Source: Tolypothrix campylonemoides VB511288 (lineage in GTDB: Bacteria; Cyanobacteriota; Cyanobacteriia; Cyanobacteriales; Nostocaceae). From it: a DNA stretch of 64,000 bases. Under the pieces are notes generated by a model. The model was given only the letters and a program-made list of their open reading frames with translations. It was not told the origin of the DNA and did not search any database. Made by a program: the position numbers and the translations under genes. Every line of letters begins with the position of its first letter. The first letter of the stretch is position 1. Below are positions 62,757 to 64,000 of the stretch, in pieces. Location: positions 825,670 through 889,669 of the forward strand of contig JXCB02000001.1 in the NCBI GenBank assembly GCA_000828075.3, in the 5' to 3' direction.

Positions 62757-64000
62757 CTATATAGAAACCTTACGATCACCAGGTTGATCTAATAATTCAT
62801 AAGGGCGGTATTCGACTAAACGAACGCCCCAAGGACCTTTGATTTGATAACTAACGCCGCGCCAGTTGACTCTTCGCATCCTTAGGGATAATATCATCGC
62901 TATCCCATAAACCCACTGTGTCAAGGGAATTGCTATTAGCATTTTCACGACTGTTCGTGCTGACAATTTTGTCATCGGTTCGCCATGTTTGCGAATGACT
63001 TGCTGTACCCCTTGCTCTAATGCGAGCATCATAAAGAGTAATCCCAGCGTATAAATGCCAAAGTAGCCAAACGACAAAGCCGCAACATTCCATTCTCCGG
63101 TCAATAATGCCGCGAGAAACAACACTATGACGAGAGTCGGCATCAGTATACTTGAAATAGCATCACTCACTACAGCCAACCACAAAGGGTGATAAAGTCG
63201 AGCACTAAGTAGTTGGCGCATTAGCGAGTATTTTAAGCTAGGTAATTCGCATTCTTCACGATTGAGCATTATTAGAGAAGGGACAAACTTAACCTGCATC
63301 CGATGTTTTTCCAAGACCTTGCGGATCATGGTATCTTCGTTGAAGGCTTGCCCCCACTTATCTAGCAGTCCTGTTTGGCGAAGTAGTTCTGTTTTCACCG
63401 CCAAAGTTCCACCCCAAGGAATCCGGAACAGGTACATTTGCACTACTGTAGAGACGTTGCCTATGTACCGCACTAAAGACCCCCAATATCTACCTGTGGG
63501 GAGATACCAACGGTTCCCTGTTGTTGCCCCGACTTTGGGATGTGCCAGAGGGCTGACTAATTCACGCAGCCAATTGCGATGGACTACTGTATCGGCATCA
63601 ACAAGGGCAACGACTTTGTACGAATCATCCAACTCCGAGACTGCTTGCAATAGGGAACTGCATTTAAGACTACAATTTTGGCGGGCGATTCTTAAAGGGC
63701 TAATTTGGACGTTGGTTGCTCTTTGTTCGTGGATCGTATCAGTGGCAATTTTCCAAGCCGGGTCTACTTGGCTATCAACGATCAGTTTTAAATCATAGCA
63801 TGGGTAGTTTTGGTTCAAGAGCGATCGCAAGCAGTTAGCCAAAAACGGATCAGCGCCGCGTAAACACAGAATCACCGCAGTTTTGGGCAACTGGTCGTCT
63901 GGTAATGACTTTTTTTGGGATAAGCGCAGGTAGAACAAAAAAACAACTGCTAAACACGCCTGAATAGCTAACCAGCCCAGCAAAGACTTAGACAGGAATA
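62757..64000 (-). CDS. GT2 family membrane glycosyltransferase, 5' end outside window
   Basis: The reading frame is open to the window edge (upstream residues FLSKS precede LLGWLAIQACLAVVFLFYL), so the start is not seen. A GT2 catalytic domain follows: KTAVILCLRGADPFLANCLR, VVALVDADTVVHRNWL (DxD), TGNRWYLPTGRYWGSLVRY, QAFNEDTMIRKVLEKH (ED). QLLSARLYHPLW stands at the QxxRW position, and three or more C-terminal membrane helices follow. Similar to processive or lipid-linked GT2 enzymes such as ceramide-glucosyltransferase-like proteins. Substrate unknown. Confidence 0.88.
   Translation of the reverse strand, partial: FLSKSLLGWLAIQACLAVVFLFYLRLSQKKSLPDDQLPKTAVILCLRGADPFLANCLRSLLNQNYPCYDLKLIVDSQVDPAWKIATDTIHEQRATNVQISPLRIARQNCSLKCSSLLQAVSELDDSYKVVALVDADTVVHRNWLRELVSPLAHPKVGATTGNRWYLPTGRYWGSLVRYIGNVSTVVQMYLFRIPWGGTLAVKTELLRQTGLLDKWGQAFNEDTMIRKVLEKHRMQVKFVPSLIMLNREECELPSLKYSLMRQLLSARLYHPLWLAVVSDAISSILMPTLVIVLFLAALLTGEWNVAALSFGYFGIYTLGLLFMMLALEQGVQQVIRKHGEPMTKLSARTVVKMLIAIPLTQWVYGIAMILSLRMRRVNWRGVSYQIKGPWGVRLVEYRPYELLDQPGDRKVSI

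Overview
The window reads as chromosome of a filamentous, probably heterocyst-forming (Nostocales-type) cyanobacterium. Supporting signs are frequent HIP1 octamers (GCGATCGC), a devC remnant, a CpcT/CpeT bilin lyase, an Rcp1-type response regulator, an EGY-like site-2 protease, NIL-domain and DUF7219-like proteins, heptameric tandem repeats (STRRs) and a heavy load of small dispersed palindromic repeats. The species cannot be named from sequence alone.

Layout. 1-3 kb: decayed material (devC fragment with a stop, group II intron RT scrap, IS1634-like and TnpB remnants) around an intact Ser/Thr kinase. 3-9 kb: housekeeping and signalling genes (Prx5-Grx fusion, degenerate receiver, SBP56, double NIL protein, Rcp1-like regulator, HdeD). 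9.2-11.7 kb: a three-gene cluster of a catalytically dead HtrA-like protein, an HtrA-like protein with an intact triad and a NarL-type regulator with a degenerate receiver. 12-20.6 kb: small conserved genes, fni (type 2 IPP isomerase), sppA, an RsmB/Nop2-type methyltransferase, rplI and gloB. 21.3-33.2 kb: a surface-glycan cluster with nine glycosyltransferase-like genes, including GT11 and GT10 fucosyltransferase-like enzymes, and an ABC exporter carrying two HisKA-like segments. 33-44.8 kb: an AarF/UbiB kinase, a tandem pair of duplicated predicted lipoproteins, an M50 protease, a GH10-like hydrolase and a four-repeat secreted protein. 45-46.5 kb: a dead IS bracketed by exact 75-bp inverted repeats.

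47.9-56.7 kb holds a type III-B (Cmr) CRISPR-Cas locus. A 10-repeat array and a two-RAMP (Cmr6/Cmr1-like) gene lie on the + strand. Converging on them is a tightly coupled - strand operon: CARF-HEPN effector, Cas10/Cmr2 with an intact GGDD, Cmr3, Cmr4 and a Cmr5-like small protein. No cas1, cas2 or cas6 is present. The CARF-HEPN gene contains a 148-bp MITE with 14-bp terminal inverted repeats and an 8-bp target duplication; it added 156 bp and kept the frame.

56.8-64 kb: an hsdM remnant, tRNA-Cys, a CpcT-like lyase, a TPR protein, a GT4, a GMC oxidoreductase fragment and a GT2 that runs off the window edge.

The least ordinary items are the MITE-domesticated CRISPR effector, the ABC-HisKA fusion, the pseudoprotease/protease/regulator cluster, and the 23-bp dispersed repeat that interrupts the transposase at 45.4 kb.
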